Shown: in pieces, positions 62,131 to 64,000 of the stretch | Layout of the letters: every line of letters begins with the position of its first letter | Numbering within the stretch: the first letter of the stretch is position 1 | Assembly: GCA_949987565.1 (NCBI GenBank) | Contig: OX465115.1 | Location: 12,953,506 to 13,017,505 of the forward strand | Direction: 5' to 3' | Origin: Luidia sarsii | Lineage: Eukaryota > Echinodermata > Asteroidea > Paxillosida > Luidiidae | Length of the DNA: 64,000 bases | The notes under the pieces: model-generated | What the model was told of the DNA's origin: nothing | Database searches by the model: none | The model's input: only the letters and a program-made list of their open reading frames with translations | Translations under genes and position numbers: made by a program

Positions 62131-63504
62131 GTATGAGAGTACTGGCTGATGTCCTTAGAGGAGAAGGCGGTTGATAAGCTTATCGTTGATTCTGCTGTTG
62201 GGCACCAGCCAAGGGAGTCGGGACGGACACCAGTCATGCTGAAATCCTCCTCGCTCCAAAATCACCATCGGAGAATCTAATACCTGAAATGTGTATTTAC
62301 GCTTTCGTTTGTTTATTCTTATCATTCAAGGGAGGCTTGATCACCCGAGACTGAAACTGGCCATTGTCTTTAAGCAATTGCATGAGCTCCCTCCCTGACC
62401 ATTTATCGGTGGTTTTATTGTTATTGTGATATCTTTTTTTATCAGCAATCTTCCTGTCCTGTAATGTATATAGGTGTGAATTCGCAGGCTGGGTTTGTGT
62501 GTAGGCTGTGGATAGACTCGCACGCGTATTATTAGAGGTGTCCTATCACTCCTGTATTTGTTTGCTGGAGGGGAGACTTTCGGGGTTGGACACCGTGCAC
62601 CGAGTTTGAAATCGTGGGGGGCTTCACTTGCACAATCGTAACGCACGGCCAATCGCAAGACGATGAGCGATCCACAGCGACCACACGGCCCGTCACAGCT
62701 TACCGTGGGCTATCCATCGTACAGTTGAGTTATGATGCTTCGTAAGTCTTTGCACCTATGGTGCGAGCAAGCCAGGGATGTACATGTATAGTGTTACGCA
62801 CGATGCAGGAAATCCAACCAGTTTGCCGTGTATACTGTATCATTATTTTGGTTTGATTTTTTTTTTTGAGGGGGGTGAAATTTTCAAATTCCCACTGACC
62901 TAGATCTGAAATTCAGGACACAATTTGTGTAGCTGTTTTGACCCTAAAAAGGTGTACATACTGTGAAATGTCCAACGAGAGTCAACATGATTTTGCCAGC
63001 CTATATCGTTATATACATTTGTTTCCCTTCCCCCTTATCTTTACCCTTTTGTTCATGTGGAGTTATTAATTCACGGCCTGATTGGGCCTTTGTTTGTGTT
63101 CAGGCAAATTCTGACTCCGAATGTGCTCCGTGAAATAAGAGCCCCCCTCCCCCACACACACACACACACACACGCCACTTGGTGATGACAAACTCTCTGG
63201 TCTCTCTCTCAAAAACGAAAGTAGAAGAGGGCCCGACCTTTTGACTTCAGCGTGACCTTTTCTTTTCTCAAAGTTAGCACTGGTCTCGCTTGAATCGGCG
63301 TGACGAGCCCTTCTGAATTCCAGGAAAAATCTGGAAAAGGCAGAACCCCCTCACGAGACTCAAGTCCCGGCGGAACCTTTCTCCCAGGCAGAACGCCAGC
63401 GTTCGCAGAGGCGTGACACCTTTGTTGGGGGAAAAGTGGCGCTAGGATCAGATGTGAGGCCCTGTAATGCTTTCACAGACCCAGTGAAGCGCCAGAATGC
63501 TCTA
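62131..63504. other. Downstream non-coding stretch
   Basis: It has an inverted MITE-D relative at 62628-62755 (CGATGAGCGATCCACAGCGA, CCATCGTACAGTTGAGTTAT), (CA)n at 63155-63174 and a fragment of the GGATCAGATGTGAGGCCC-type repeat near 63435. UGUANAUA Pumilio-type sites occur at 62465 (TGTATATA) and later at 63899 (TGTAAATA). No gene is seen. Confidence 0.45.
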
Positions 63505-63715
63505 TTTATGATGCAACAAGGTACCCGCCGCTATACAGTAATTATTCGAATCCGCCACACGACCTCGACCAGGTCGGTGGTAAAGTGGTTGAGACGCCTG
63601 CACTAGAAAGCAGGAGTCGCGCGTTCGAATCCAGCTCGAGCTGCCTGGAATGCATTCTGTGTTAATCACGTCGATCAGGTCAAACCCCTTATTGAGAAAC
63701 ACACAATGTTTATTT
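63505..63715 (+). mobile_element. SINE-2 copy with leader
   Basis: The leader GATGCAACAAGGTACCCGCC and AATCCGCCACACGACCTCGA precedes GGTCGGTGGTAAAGTGGTTG, AGAAAGCAGGAGTCGCGCGT, TTCGAATCCAGCTCGAGCTG and GTTAATCACGTCGATCAGGT. An internal deletion has removed the GGCAAAGCACTGAG segment. Confidence 0.82.
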
Positions 63716-64000
63716 AACAAGAGCTCGTCTAGAAAGGCTCGTTTGCACCCCGCCTGTCGGTGAGAGAGCTTTCAGTTGGTCGGTAAACGCCTGATTAAGG
63801 CTGTCAAACCTTGGTCTAGCCTAATCAGGGTATTATAGTGTTGTTGTTTTTTTCTTTGTCCCTTCTTTGTTTTCTAAAAAAAAGAGGAACAATTGAACTG
63901 TAAATATTTTGAAATATAAACAAATGTGTGATTTGTGTGTACATACAAATTGTATAAAAAAATTGTTCAAAGGGATTGTTAGATAATCACAGATTTATCT
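63716..64000. other. AT-rich end of window
   Basis: The sequence becomes AT-rich with TGTAAATATTTTGAAATATA and a TGTATAAAAAAATTGTTC stretch. It resembles a distal 3' UTR end, but no canonical polyadenylation signal is present before the window ends. Confidence 0.35.

Overview
The window is animal nuclear DNA. It holds one recognisable gene, on the plus strand, split by many introns, in a background dense with simple repeats, tRNA-derived SINEs and inverted-repeat elements. The gene encodes a Rap1GAP-type GTPase-activating protein: a GoLoco motif, a RapGAP catalytic domain, a Ser-rich tail and a C-terminal coiled coil. Exon lengths, GT-AG borders and intron phases all fit, and the frame runs without a break to a stop at 60999. 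The protein resembles vertebrate RAP1GAP/RAP1GAP2 but is clearly not vertebrate. The repeat landscape suggests an invertebrate, perhaps an echinoderm such as a sea star; that placement is low confidence and rests on pattern recognition, not a search.

Layout. 1-5440: no gene seen; MITE, CT-rich and 47-bp tandem repeats. 5441-10976: GC/CpG-rich promoter and 5'-leader territory with an RFX-type X-box at 5531. 10977-11143: first coding exon of a long isoform. 11144-40576: a 29.4 kb first intron with no other gene, filled with MITEs, SINEs, a LINE 3' fragment and several large microsatellites. 40577-40652: second coding exon, whose phase (in 2, out 0) joins the remote first exon to the GoLoco exons. 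43236-43387: a second, TATA-containing promoter with its own short first exon. 43491-60999: eighteen shared coding exons. 61000-64000: probable 3' UTR and downstream sequence with two more inverted-repeat elements.

Model. Two transcripts are predicted: a long form of 801 aa (20 coding exons) whose N-terminus is basic with RRxS sites, and a short form of 736 aa (19 coding exons) starting at 43340 with a hydrophobic N-terminus. Both share the GoLoco motif (Galpha-i/o binding), the RapGAP domain with its asparagine thumb, and the tail. By family knowledge the protein would link heterotrimeric G-protein or cAMP signalling to inactivation of Rap1.

Repeats. MITE-A has five copies, each flanked by an exact 2-bp A/T duplication. 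MITE-B, -C, -D and -E are shorter inverted-repeat elements, some nested in one another. SINE-1 and SINE-2 are tRNA-like with extra 5' leaders. HP1 and a 'CTGCTAGGATCGAAACGTCAGG' family form long hairpins, and the second has also grown a 19-bp minisatellite. No prokaryotic system, CRISPR array, virus or toxin gene was seen. No new molecular system can be claimed; the most useful novelties are the two-promoter RapGAP architecture, its C-terminal coiled coil, and the inverted-repeat families.
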